Under the pieces are notes generated by a model. The model was not told the origin of the DNA. It saw only the letters and a program-made list of their open reading frames with translations, and did no database searches. Positions 16,646 through 25,169 of a DNA stretch of 64,000 nucleotides are shown piece by piece. Source of the stretch: JACDAN01 sp963842235. Its GTDB lineage: Bacteria > Actinomycetota > Thermoleophilia > Gaiellales > Gaiellaceae. A program made the translations under genes and the position numbers. The DNA is taken from positions 248,001-312,000 of the forward strand of contig CAWJFT010000001.1 of assembly GCA_963842235.1 (NCBI GenBank), written 5' to 3'. Every line of letters starts with the position of its first letter. Position 1 is the first letter of the stretch.

Positions 16646-16826
16646 CGGGCTCGCCGGGCCCAAACCTAACATTGGCTCGTTCGTCACCCAGATCGGCGGG
16701 GCCTTTCGAGTTGCGTCGCGGCTCTACGAGCTCCGTTGATCCGCTCACACTGTTTACACGGCGGTTCCAGGCGCGCACAATGAGCGCGCACGTGTCTGGT
16801 TTTCCTACGTCAACGGAGGAAATGCG

Positions 16827-18131
16827 GTGGCCAGAAAAGTCCTGAGCCGTGGGGGGCCGGTAATCGACGGCGCAAGGTCGCCGGTGGGTGCCCTCTCCCC
16901 GGACATCATCATCGAGAACGCACCGGATCCGGTGTTCGTCGCCGATCTGGACGGAAAGATCCTGCAGGCGAACGAGGCCGTTTCGCAGCTCCTCGGTTTC
17001 CGCAAGGACGAGGTCGTCGAACAGTCGTTGTCGCGGTTCATCAGCCCGGAGGAAACGCGTGAGTTCACGGCCGCGCTGAGGGAGGTCGTCGAGCACGGCG
17101 TCACCCGCGACGCGGTGCTGAATCCGCGCAGCGCCTCCGGCGAGGTGATCCCGACCAGCCTGAACGCGTCGGCGCTGCGCGACTCCGAGGGCAACGTGAT
17201 CGGCGCGATCGGCGTGCTCCGCGACATGCGCGAGCTGGACAAGGCGCGCGCGTACGCCCAGCGGCTGATCGAGGACGCGCCTGACCCGGTGTTCGTCTCC
17301 GACCTCGAGGGGAAGATCCTCGAGGCGAACGAGGCCGTGTCACAGCTGCTCGGCTTCCGCCGGGACGAGGTGGTCGAGCAGTCGCTCTCGCGCTTCATCA
17401 GCGAGGAGGAGACGCGGGAGTTCACCGCTGCCCTCCGCGAGGTGGTCGAGCGAGGCGTCACACGCAACGCGCGGCTGAATCCGCGCGCGGCGACCGGGGA
17501 GATCATCCCGACGAGCTTGAACGCGTCGGCGCTGCGAGACACCGACGGCAAGGTGATCGGCGCCATCGGCGTCCTCCGAGACATGCGCGAGCTGGACAAG
17601 GCGCGCGCGTATGCGGAGAGCCTGATCAAGAACGCCCCGGACCCGGTGTTCGTCTCCGACCTCGAGGGGAAGATCCTCGAGGCGAACGACGCGGTCTCGG
17701 AGCTCCTGGGCTTCCGCCGAGACGAGGTGGTGGAGCAGTCGCTGTCGCGCTTCATCAGCGAGGAGGAGACGCGGGAGTTCACCGCCGCTCTCCGTGAGGT
17801 GGTCGAGCGCGGCGTCACCCGCAATGCGCGCCTCAACCCCCGCGCCGCGACCGGCGAGGTGATTCCGACGAGCTTGAACGCGTCGGCGCTCCGCGATCCA
17901 GACGGCAAGGTTATTGGTGCGATCGGCGTCCTCCGAGATATGCGCGAGTACGAGGAAGTCGTGCGCGACCTCGAGCGGTCGAAGACCGAGCTCCAGGAGA
18001 AGATCCTCGACCTCGAGAAGTTCGAGGAGGTCGTCGTCGGCCGCGAGCTGAAGATGATCGCGCTCGAGAAGGAGCTGGAAGGGCTCCAGCAGGAAGTCTC
18101 CAAGCTGCGGGCGGAACGCACCGCCAGCTGA
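16827..18131 (+). CDS. Triple tandem PAS-domain protein
   Basis: A 434-residue soluble protein made of three nearly identical PAS domains repeating every 119 residues (357 bp; repeats begin at 16917, 17274 and 17631), followed by a coiled coil (about residues 385-430). Each repeat carries APDPVFV, L-x-GKIL-AN-AVS-LLGF and ALRD...GAIGVLRDMRE. Repeats 2 and 3 differ at only about five positions over 105 residues. No transmembrane segment, cofactor-binding cysteine or output domain is present, so it should act through the kinase encoded next: their stop and start overlap as TGATG. GTG 16827 is preceded by ACGGAGGA at six bases, which fixes the start. It is probably a cytoplasmic sensor or scaffold for the downstream kinases; the ligand is unknown. 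Confidence 0.88.
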   Translation: MARKVLSRGGPVIDGARSPVGALSPDIIIENAPDPVFVADLDGKILQANEAVSQLLGFRKDEVVEQSLSRFISPEETREFTAALREVVEHGVTRDAVLNPRSASGEVIPTSLNASALRDSEGNVIGAIGVLRDMRELDKARAYAQRLIEDAPDPVFVSDLEGKILEANEAVSQLLGFRRDEVVEQSLSRFISEEETREFTAALREVVERGVTRNARLNPRAATGEIIPTSLNASALRDTDGKVIGAIGVLRDMRELDKARAYAESLIKNAPDPVFVSDLEGKILEANDAVSELLGFRRDEVVEQSLSRFISEEETREFTAALREVVERGVTRNARLNPRAATGEVIPTSLNASALRDPDGKVIGAIGVLRDMREYEEVVRDLERSKTELQEKILDLEKFEEVVVGRELKMIALEKELEGLQQEVSKLRAERTAS

Positions 18132-19249
18132 TGGCCGAGGAGTCGGAGGGTCGTTCGCCGATGGCGGCCGGTAACGGCGGCGCAGCCTCGGGCACCGAAG
18201 AGCTGCAGGCGCAGATCGAGCAGCTCCAGACCCGCGTGCGCCAGGCGGAGGAGCGTCGCCGCGCCCTCCTCCACATCATGGGCGACCTCCATGAATCGAA
18301 CCGCAAGCTCGGCGATCAGCGGCGGGCGATGCTCCACATCCTCGTCGACTACGAGGGCGACCGCAGCCGGCTCGCGCGGCAGACCGAGCGGCTCGACAAC
18401 TCGCGCCGCGCCCTGCTTCACATCCTCAAGGACTCGCACGAGTCGAACCTGAGGCTGGAGGACAGCCGCAAGGCGATGATCCACATCATGGGCGACCTGC
18501 GCGAGACGGCGCAGGAGCTCGAGGACAAGCAGGAGCAGCTGGTCCAGGCCGGGAAGCTGGCGACCCTGGGCGAGCTGACCACGGGCGTCGCCCACGAGCT
18601 CAACAACCCGCTCAACAACATCGGGCTCTTCATGGGGAACGCGATCGACCAGATCGAGCTCGGCGAGTTCGACCGCGAGCGCGTGGTCGCCGACCTGGAG
18701 AAGGCGATGGAGCAGGTGCGGAAGGCGACGGAGATCATCTCCCACCTGAGGACGTTCGGGCGTGCGGCGGCCGTCACGTTGGAGCGGGTCGACATCGACG
18801 AGGTGATCGAGCGTTCCCTCTCGCTCGTCCGGGAGCAGCTGCGGACGCGCGGGATCAGCGTCTCGTTCGATCTCCGCAGGGATTCGTTGGTGGTGCTCGG
18901 TAACCCGATTCAGCTCGAGCAGGTGTTCATCAACCTGCTGACGAACGCGCGGGACGCGCTTGCGGACTCGGAGCGCAAGGAGATTCGTCTTCGGTCGGCT
19001 CTGGACGGTGACACGGTGCGGATCACGTGCGAGGACACCGGGCCCGGGATCGACCCCGGCCTCGAGCAGCGCATCTTCGATCCGTTCTTCACGACGAAGG
19101 AGGTCGGCTCGGGAACGGGCCTCGGGCTCTCGATCGCGTACAGCATCGTCCAGGAGCACGGCGGCTCCATAGCGGTGCGGAGCCGGCTCGGGCAGGGCGC
19201 GAGCTTCGAAGTGGAGCTTCCTTTGGCGTCGGAAGAGGCTCCTGAGTGA
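18131..19249 (+). CDS. Soluble sensor histidine kinase
   Basis: A 372-residue histidine kinase without membrane segments. Residues 20-135 are a long coiled coil with four copies of an R-R/K-A-(L/M)-(L/I)-H-I motif (about 43-58, 64-79, 92-107, 113-128). The HisKA region follows with the H-box VAHELNNPLNNI (His155). The ATPase domain has N-box LLTNARDAL, G1 DTGPGIDP, F-box FDPFFTTKE and G2 GTGLGLSI. The H-box and FFTTK signature place it with NtrB/HPK4-like kinases. It is translationally coupled to the PAS protein upstream and to the receiver-kinase hybrid downstream (stop and start share GTGA), so these three likely signal together. Confidence 0.9.
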   Translation: MAEESEGRSPMAAGNGGAASGTEELQAQIEQLQTRVRQAEERRRALLHIMGDLHESNRKLGDQRRAMLHILVDYEGDRSRLARQTERLDNSRRALLHILKDSHESNLRLEDSRKAMIHIMGDLRETAQELEDKQEQLVQAGKLATLGELTTGVAHELNNPLNNIGLFMGNAIDQIELGEFDRERVVADLEKAMEQVRKATEIISHLRTFGRAAAVTLERVDIDEVIERSLSLVREQLRTRGISVSFDLRRDSLVVLGNPIQLEQVFINLLTNARDALADSERKEIRLRSALDGDTVRITCEDTGPGIDPGLEQRIFDPFFTTKEVGSGTGLGLSIAYSIVQEHGGSIAVRSRLGQGASFEVELPLASEEAPE

Positions 19250-20715
19250 ACGCGCGGGTTCTGATCGTCGACGACGACACCGCGCTGCTCGAGGCGCTTC
19301 CGGAAGCGCTGCGGCTGCGGTTGAACGGGGTCGAGATCGACACGTCCGAGACGGCACTGGACGCTCTGGAGCGCGTCCGGGAGGTCGACTACGACGCCGT
19401 CGTCAGCGACATCAAGCTGCCCGGGATGGACGGGCTCGCGTTGCTCACAGAGATCAAGCAGGTTCGGCCCGGGACGCCGACGCTGCTGATCACGGGCCAC
19501 GGCGAGCACGACCTGGCGGTGCAGGCGCTACGGGGCGGGGCGTACGACTTTGTCCAGAAGCCGATTGACCGCGACTACTTCGTCAGGTCGCTCGAGCGCG
19601 CCATCCAGGTGCGGCGGCTCGACCGGCAAGTCGACGAGCAGCGCGTCGAGCTCGAGCGCCATGCCAAAGTGCTTCAGCACGTTGACAGAGGGGTCTTCCT
19701 CCTGGACGACGCCGGCGTGATCCGCTACTGGAACCCGGCCGCTAGAGCGATCACGGGGCTCGACGCCGAACGTGTTGTCGGTCGTCGGGCCGACGAAGTT
19801 CTGCCGGGTTGGGAGGCAATCGGGCCGGAAGTGCCCGTCGCTACCGAGCCGGGCCCTGGCAGCATCGCTCCGAAAACGCTTCCACTCGAGATCCAGGGTC
19901 ACGAGCTCTGGCTCTCGATCTCAGGCGTGGAGTTCGAGGAGGGGGTCGTCTATGCATTTCGCAACCTCACCGAGGAGCGGGCGCTCGACGAGCTGAAGAA
20001 CGACTTCGTCTCCACGGTGTCCCATGAGCTGCGTACGCCGCTTGCCGCGATCTACGGCTGCGCGCAGACGCTTCGCCGTGAGGACATCGAGCTCGCCGGG
20101 GAGGACGAACAGCAGCTGCTCGTGGTGATCGCGCAGGAGTCCGAGCGGCTGACGAGGATCGTCGGCGACATCCTGCTCGCGAACCAGATCGAAGCCGGTC
20201 GCCTGAAGTTCAAGAAGCAGGAGGTCGACCTGAGGTCGATTGCGCAGGAGGCGATCGACGAGATCCGCACGACGCTGGCCGCGCGCGAGGACATCGTGTT
20301 CGACCTGGTGGCGCCCGACTCGATCGTCGTCCACGGCGACGCAGACAAGCTCCGGCAGGTGCTGCTGAACCTGCTCGACAACGCTGTCAAGTACTCACCG
20401 GCAGGCGGGCGCATCGAGGTGTACCTCGAGACACAACTGAACGGGATGCGGATGGAGGTGCGGGACGAGGGCATCGGAATCCCGCACGGGGAGCTGAAGC
20501 GGATCTTCGGGAAGTTCTATCGGGTCGATCCGCAGCTGATCCGAGGCGTCGGTGGCACCGGCCTGGGGCTCTACATCTGCCGAGAGCTCGTGCGGCGCAT
20601 GGAGGGCCGCTTGTCGGTCACCTCAGCCGAGGGGCACGGCTCGACGTTCGTCGTGGATCTGCCGCTGCAGCAGATCCGGCCACCTGAGCCGACCGCGGTT
20701 TCTCAGCCGGCGTAG
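19246..20715 (+). CDS. Receiver-PAS-histidine kinase hybrid
   Basis: A 489-residue protein with the order receiver, PAS, HisKA, HATPase. The receiver (1-125) has LIVDDD, phospho-acceptor Asp55 (SDIKLPGMDG) and Lys105 (VQKPID). The PAS domain (about 142-235) contains the RYWNPAA and GVVYAFRNLTEER segments. The kinase core has H-box STVSHELRTPLAAI (His260), N-box LLNLLDNAVKYSP, DEGIGIP and GVGGTGLGLYICRELV. An N-terminal receiver on a kinase suggests phosphotransfer from the upstream kinase into this one, i.e. a phosphorelay. It has no membrane segment. The final phospho-acceptor or regulator is not in the window unless the orphan regulator at 6394-7053 serves. Confidence 0.9.
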   Translation: MNARVLIVDDDTALLEALPEALRLRLNGVEIDTSETALDALERVREVDYDAVVSDIKLPGMDGLALLTEIKQVRPGTPTLLITGHGEHDLAVQALRGGAYDFVQKPIDRDYFVRSLERAIQVRRLDRQVDEQRVELERHAKVLQHVDRGVFLLDDAGVIRYWNPAARAITGLDAERVVGRRADEVLPGWEAIGPEVPVATEPGPGSIAPKTLPLEIQGHELWLSISGVEFEEGVVYAFRNLTEERALDELKNDFVSTVSHELRTPLAAIYGCAQTLRREDIELAGEDEQQLLVVIAQESERLTRIVGDILLANQIEAGRLKFKKQEVDLRSIAQEAIDEIRTTLAAREDIVFDLVAPDSIVVHGDADKLRQVLLNLLDNAVKYSPAGGRIEVYLETQLNGMRMEVRDEGIGIPHGELKRIFGKFYRVDPQLIRGVGGTGLGLYICRELVRRMEGRLSVTSAEGHGSTFVVDLPLQQIRPPEPTAVSQPA

Positions 20716-20719
20716 GTCG

Positions 20720-20959
20720 TTGCGCTATTCGGTCTGGTGGGCAGTCATTGGCGCCCTACTGGTCGTTTCGGTGCTCGTCGGCGCCGTCGTTTACTTCGTC
20801 GGCGAGGAGCAGCGCGCTTCTACGGCCTGTGGCTTCACGCCGCCGGGACGAGAGCAATTGCCAGGCTCCGAATGGCACGTCGACTGGGAGTGGTGGCCTC
20901 CCGGTTTTGTGTGCGTATTCACCGAGAACGGCAAGGTCGTGGCTCGGAGGCGACCGTGA
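20720..20959 (+). CDS. Small single-pass membrane protein
   Basis: A 79-residue frame starting at TTG 20720, five bases after the hybrid kinase stop. Residues about 5-28 are a strong hydrophobic helix (VWWAVIGALLVVSVLVGAVV), followed by a short extracytoplasmic-type tail with two cysteines (TACGFTPPG, GFVCVF) and a PGSEWHVDWEWW segment. No ATG or GTG start exists near the membrane segment, so the TTG is an inference and the upstream site is weak. The tight spacing suggests it belongs to the signalling operon. The cysteines could form a disulfide. Family unknown. Confidence 0.55.
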   Translation: MRYSVWWAVIGALLVVSVLVGAVVYFVGEEQRASTACGFTPPGREQLPGSEWHVDWEWWPPGFVCVFTENGKVVARRRP

Positions 20960-21052
20960 GTCTCGCATCCGACAATCGCTTTCCGCCGGACTCAGCAAGC
21001 AACAAGGGACAGCCACGCTCGCCCACCGCAGTGTTGCGTAGCATCTGCGCCT

Positions 21053-21493
21053 GTGGAGCCAGGAGTACGCACGGGCGGATGTCTCTGCGGGGCGGTCCGC
21101 TACAGCGTTCGGGGTGAGCCTATGCATGTCAGGCGTTGTCACTGCGCGGATTGCAGAAAGGAGTCTGGCAGTGCGTTCAGTGTGTATGCGCACTGGCCCG
21201 TCGAGGCGTTTGAGATGAGCGGCGAGATCTCAAGCTATGACGGTCGCGGCTTCTGCCCCCGCTGTGGGTCTCGGCTCCTTGACACAGCCGACCCCGACGA
21301 CACGCTCATCGAGATCCGGATCGGAAGTCTGGATGAGGCGCCCTTCGAGCTGAAGCCCCAAGACGAGATCTGGGTGAAGCGGCGAGAAAGCTGGATACCG
21401 CCGGTCGAGGGCGCAGAGCAGTACGACGAGAAGGCACGGGCCGGCCCGCCCACCCGCGGATCTCGGGCGGGGGTCCCTAGAACTCGATCATGA
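21053..21493 (+). CDS. GFA/Mss4-fold zinc protein
   Basis: A 146-residue protein of the glutathione-dependent formaldehyde-activating enzyme (GFA) superfamily, which share a zinc-binding Mss4-like fold. Ligand cysteines appear as GGCLCGAVRYS, CHCADCRKESGSAFSV and CPRCGSRL. Most members, especially in organisms without glutathione, have no proven activity, so a formaldehyde role should not be assumed. GTG 21053 is the first start in frame that gives a normal N-terminus. The last 17 bases overlap the 3' end of the convergent alcohol dehydrogenase gene, and the C-terminal tail (AGPPTRGSRAG) is probably an extension into that overlap. Confidence 0.8.
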   Translation: MEPGVRTGGCLCGAVRYSVRGEPMHVRRCHCADCRKESGSAFSVYAHWPVEAFEMSGEISSYDGRGFCPRCGSRLLDTADPDDTLIEIRIGSLDEAPFELKPQDEIWVKRRESWIPPVEGAEQYDEKARAGPPTRGSRAGVPRTRS

Positions 21494-22508
21494 CTTTGAT
21501 CGTTTCGCGGTCGTTCATCGCCCGATAGCCGTCGGGCACACCGTCGAGGTTCGTTACCCGGTCGAAGACTGGGCCAGGATCGATCCTCCCAGCGAGGACG
21601 TCCCGAAGCAGCTCGTCGATGTAGGCGCGGGCCGGGGCTGTCCCGCCGCCCACGCTGACGTTCTTCCAGAAGGCGACCCCAGCGGCCAGTGTGTCGTTCT
21701 GGGGCACACCGACCCGGCCGACGGCACCACCACGACGGGCAATCTCGAGAGCGGTGGCGACGGCCTGCTCCAGGCCGACGCATTCCAGAACGGAATGCGG
21801 ACCGAGGCCGTCGGTCAGTTCGCGAACTCGCTCGACCGCCTCGTCGCCGCGCTCGCTGACGATGTCGGTCGCGCCGAACTCCTTTGCGAGGGCAATGCGG
21901 TCGGGATTACGACCAAGAAGGATGATGCGCTCGGCGCCCAGGCGTCGGGACGCGATCACACCGCACAAACCGACGGCGCCGTCACCGATGACGGCAGCAA
22001 TCTTGCCCGGTCCGACCTTGGCAGTCCGTGCAGCGTGCTGCCCGGTTCCCATCACGTCCGTAAGCGCGAGGAGCGAGGGCATCCGTGCGTCGTCTCGATC
22101 GACGGGCAGGACGACGAGCGTTCCGTCAGCCTGCGGGACGCGCACGGCCTCGCCCTGTCCGCCGTCGACGTCGTCGGAGCCGTATCTGCCGCCATGGAGG
22201 CATTCACTCTGCAGGCCCTCCTGGCAGAACACACAGGTGCCATCGGACCACTTGAACGGCGAGATGACGAGATCTCCGGCCTTGACGGTCTGTACGTCGC
22301 CGCCGACGGCCTCGACGACTCCGATGAATTCGTGCCCCATGCGACGGCCGGCTTCGCTCGGCTCCATCGTCTTGTACGGCCAGAGATCGCTGCCGCAGAT
22401 CCCGGCGTGCGTCACTCGAACGACCGCATCGCTGGGCTCGAGCAGGCGGGCATCGGGAACGTTCTCGATCCGGACGTCCCCAGCTCCATGCATGACGGTT
22501 GCACGCAC
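21477..22508 (-). CDS. Zinc-dependent alcohol dehydrogenase
   Basis: A 343-residue medium-chain zinc alcohol dehydrogenase. The catalytic zinc ligands are Cys in GICGSDLW and His-Glu in GHEFIGVV. The structural-zinc lobe is atypical: it reads GTCVFCQEGLQSECLHGG, with only three of the usual four cysteines in normal spacing. The Rossmann motif is AVIGDGAVGLCGVIA, and substrate/cofactor residues continue in RIILLGRNPDR. GTG 22508 gives the standard start RATVMHGAGDVRIE; no strong ribosome-binding site was found, and the longer frame has no family support. It oxidises or reduces an unknown alcohol or aldehyde. Confidence 0.82.
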   Translation of the reverse strand: MRATVMHGAGDVRIENVPDARLLEPSDAVVRVTHAGICGSDLWPYKTMEPSEAGRRMGHEFIGVVEAVGGDVQTVKAGDLVISPFKWSDGTCVFCQEGLQSECLHGGRYGSDDVDGGQGEAVRVPQADGTLVVLPVDRDDARMPSLLALTDVMGTGQHAARTAKVGPGKIAAVIGDGAVGLCGVIASRRLGAERIILLGRNPDRIALAKEFGATDIVSERGDEAVERVRELTDGLGPHSVLECVGLEQAVATALEIARRGGAVGRVGVPQNDTLAAGVAFWKNVSVGGGTAPARAYIDELLRDVLAGRIDPGPVFDRVTNLDGVPDGYRAMNDRETIKVMIEF

Positions 22509-22622
22509 CGGTAGTGGCACCGTAGCGCGACCTTCGAATCGGAGGCTTCCTGTTAGAAGCGACTCGATTTCCTGACGAACTCCTAGTCGAATGATCACGT
22601 TGGAGGGATAGCTTTCCCGCCC

Positions 22623-24383
22623 GTGGTGCGACGACTCGTCGCTCTCAGCCTCTTGCTCGCCGCTGCGCTTGCGGCCGCGGGGGACGCGGCTCGGCCCCGG
22701 CTTGCGGGCCAGATCGTATTCGCGAGCGAGCGAGGCTCGACCCTCGATAACAGCGAGCTCTATTCAGTACGGGTCGACGGCTCCCGGCGGCGCGCCCTCA
22801 GCCCGAACCCGGGAGGAGGGGACGGCGGCGCGCAGTGGTCGCCCGACGGGAAGCTCATCGCATTCTGGTCCGACCGGCTCGAAGGGGCTCGGCACATCCG
22901 CGGGCTGTATGTGATGCGCGCCGACGGGCGGGGACGGCGGAGGCTCACGCCACGGGACCTCGTGGCGCCCAGGGACTTCGACGTGCCGAGCTGGTCGTCC
23001 GACGGAAGAGCGCTTGCTTTCTCGGGCGAACGCGGGTCGCGGCGCGGGATCTGGGTCGTCCGTGCGGACGGGACCCGCCTTCGGCTCGTCGCGGGCAAAG
23101 GAGTCAGGCCGGTGTGGTCGCCCCGAGGCAACCGGATCGTCTTCGCGGACCTGGGCCGGATCTACGTCGTTCCCGCACGCGGCGGTGCCGTTCGCCGCCT
23201 CACGCGAGGCCCGTACGACTCGGATGCAGCTTGGTCGCCCGACGGCGGGACGATCGCTTTCATTCGCTCGGACGCGAACGGCGGGTCGCAGGTTCTCCAG
23301 ATCGTTTCCGGTCGCGGTGGTCCGCTGCGCCGGATGTCCGTTGGGATCGCAGACATGACAGACCCGCAGTGGTCCCCCGACGGGCTGCGCATACTCTTCG
23401 GTGCGAGCGAGCGCCTGTATGTCGTCCGGGTGCGCGATCGAGTTCGGCGCGTGCTTCGCCGAGGCGGTTGGCCCGCCTGGTCGCCGGACGGCCGCCGGAT
23501 CGCGTTCAGGTTGGGGACTGGCCTGTACGTCATGAAGGCGGACGGCAGGGGTGTCAGGCGGGTCCGGAACGAGCGCGGCTTCGACTTCTGGGGCGGCCCG
23601 ACCTGGTCGCCGGACGGCAGGACGCTCGTCTACGCGACGGTGAGGGCCGCGAGCGACCTGGAGGTCTTCGTCGTGAACGCCGACGGCGTGCGCCTCCGCC
23701 AGCTGACCCACAACTCGGTTCAGGACTGGGAGCCGGCGTGGTCGCCTGCGAGACGGCGGATCGCGTTCGTCCGGCGAGGCGTGATCTGGCTGATGAACGC
23801 GGACGGCAGCGGCCCGCGGCGGTTGGTTGCCGGGACCGAGCCGACCTGGTCTCCGAGCGGCTCGCAGTTGGCGTATACGAGCGCCCAAAGCGTGCACCTC
23901 GTCAGCGTGCGAGGAGGAGCGCCGTCCCGACTCGTGGAGGGCCGGAGCCCTGCGTGGTCGCCGCGCGGCACCGAGATCGCGTTCGTACGCGGCCTGCGGC
24001 TCATGGCCTTCGACCTGCGTTCGAAAGCCGAGCGGACGGTCGTCGACAGTGCCTCGAGCTGTCCGCAAGGCAACGAGACCTCGATCATCGGCCCCGATTG
24101 GTCCCCCGAGGGTGGCCGGCTCCTCTACGCGATCGCCTGCGACGATGGGCGCTTCGTCTCGGTCTCAGCCCATACGGCCCAGGCGGACGGTGGGGGACGA
24201 GTGACGCTCAAGCTCGACAACCTCGCCCCTTCGCGGCTTGCGTGGTCGCCCGACGGCGGCCGGGTCGCCTTCGTCGCGGAGAACGGAACGGTGCGGGTCG
24301 TCACCGCCAAGCTCGAGGGCACGGGGCGGACAACGGTCGTTAGGGACAGTGCCGGCGCCGCATACCTCGATCTCGACTGGTGA
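22623..24383 (+). CDS. Secreted PD40/TolB-like beta-propeller protein
   Basis: A 586-residue exported protein. The signal peptide is RRLVALSLLLAAALAAAG. The mature part has about ten repeats of 40-45 residues, most ending in WSPDG-R-IAF or close variants (WSPDGKLIAFWS, WSPDGGTIAFIR, WSPDGRRIAFRL, WSPDGRTLVYAT). This is the PD40 motif of TolB-type propellers. Such proteins bind partners at the cell surface or act in uptake, and no catalytic domain is attached. Repeat-rich GC sequence produces long ORFs on the other strand that are not genes. GTG 22623 or 22626 starts it. Stand-alone gene; partner unknown. Confidence 0.85.
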   Translation: MVRRLVALSLLLAAALAAAGDAARPRLAGQIVFASERGSTLDNSELYSVRVDGSRRRALSPNPGGGDGGAQWSPDGKLIAFWSDRLEGARHIRGLYVMRADGRGRRRLTPRDLVAPRDFDVPSWSSDGRALAFSGERGSRRGIWVVRADGTRLRLVAGKGVRPVWSPRGNRIVFADLGRIYVVPARGGAVRRLTRGPYDSDAAWSPDGGTIAFIRSDANGGSQVLQIVSGRGGPLRRMSVGIADMTDPQWSPDGLRILFGASERLYVVRVRDRVRRVLRRGGWPAWSPDGRRIAFRLGTGLYVMKADGRGVRRVRNERGFDFWGGPTWSPDGRTLVYATVRAASDLEVFVVNADGVRLRQLTHNSVQDWEPAWSPARRRIAFVRRGVIWLMNADGSGPRRLVAGTEPTWSPSGSQLAYTSAQSVHLVSVRGGAPSRLVEGRSPAWSPRGTEIAFVRGLRLMAFDLRSKAERTVVDSASSCPQGNETSIIGPDWSPEGGRLLYAIACDDGRFVSVSAHTAQADGGGRVTLKLDNLAPSRLAWSPDGGRVAFVAENGTVRVVTAKLEGTGRTTVVRDSAGAAYLDLDW

Positions 24384-24454
24384 CTGCCGCCGCCCTCCAG
24401 GGGCGTCGACGGTCGCGCGCATCGAGAGCGCGCGGCGTTTCGTAGCATTGTGGC

Positions 24455-25126
24455 GTGCGCGAGCTGGCGCCGGGCCTGTGGCACTGGGAGGCACCGCACC
24501 CGGAGTGGCGGCCGACCGAGCCGTGGAGCGAGAACGTGTCGTCTTACGCGATCGAGGACGGGGAGCGGCTGCTGCTCTTCGATCCGCTTGCCGTGCCGAG
24601 CGCGCTCGAGGATCTCGCGGGCGGCCGCGAGACGGCGATCGTGCTGACCGCGCCGTGGCACGAGCGCGACGCGGAGAGCCTGGTCGAGCGGCTCGGCGCG
24701 CCTGTCTACACGCCGCTGCCCGACAGCGCGCAATACCTCATGGACACGTACGGCCTCACCGCCGAGCAGGCCGGCGACGGAAGTCCCGACGTCGTGTGGC
24801 TGCTCCGCGAGAAGAAAGGCGAGGCACGCCCGTACACGGCAGGGGACCGGCTGCCATTCGGTGCCGACGTGTTCCCCGGGCATAAGCCGAACGACACGGT
24901 GCTCTGGGTCGAGAGCCAGCGGGCGGTCATCTCCGGCGACACGCTCGTCGACTTCGGCCGGGGCCTCGAGATCAACGAGAGGTGGCTCCGCCCTGGCGTG
25001 ACGCGCGAGGAGATCGCTGAGGGGCTGCGCCCGCTACTCGCATTGCCGGTCGAGCATGTGCTTGCGACGCACGGCGGGCCGACCGGCCGGACCGCCCTCG
25101 AGCGCGCGTTGTCCTCCTCCTCCTAG
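24455..25126 (+). CDS. Metallo-beta-lactamase-like protein, paralogue 1
   Basis: A 223-residue protein resembling the metallo-beta-lactamase fold at its ends: a family-specific opening LAPGLWHWEAPHPEW, a late GDTLVDFG and a final THGGPTG. The strand-loop that normally carries the HxHxDH zinc motif instead reads LTAPWHERDA (His69), so two of the usual ligands are absent. Two relatives lie at 51458-52066 and 52068-52703 and share the WHxR loop, the W-H/W-W opening and the GDT and THGGP motifs. It may hydrolyse something with one metal, or be non-catalytic. GTG 24455 starts it. No operon partner. Confidence 0.75.
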   Translation: MRELAPGLWHWEAPHPEWRPTEPWSENVSSYAIEDGERLLLFDPLAVPSALEDLAGGRETAIVLTAPWHERDAESLVERLGAPVYTPLPDSAQYLMDTYGLTAEQAGDGSPDVVWLLREKKGEARPYTAGDRLPFGADVFPGHKPNDTVLWVESQRAVISGDTLVDFGRGLEINERWLRPGVTREEIAEGLRPLLALPVEHVLATHGGPTGRTALERALSSSS

Positions 25127-25169
25127 ACCGCTCAAGGGACATGCGATCGGCGTCTGCAATTCTGCAGCG

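Noticed and set aside
15425..16669. Long plus-strand open frame opposite the aminotransferase
   Set aside because: It mirrors the aminotransferase gene on the other strand; the minus-strand protein has complete PLP-enzyme motifs, while this frame has none. It is a side effect of high GC content.
16917..17987. Possible CRISPR or other short-repeat array
   Set aside because: The repeats are 357 bp, in frame, and encode PAS domains. No short repeats with unique spacers occur anywhere in the window.
16805..19357. 850-residue minus-strand frame with internal repeats opposite the PAS and kinase genes
   Set aside because: Its apparent repeats only reflect the PAS repeats on the other strand. No recognisable domain and no start signal.
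24455..25126. Antibiotic-resistance beta-lactamase
   Set aside because: The zinc motif of true metallo-beta-lactamases is missing, and the closest relatives in the window share a distinct motif set.
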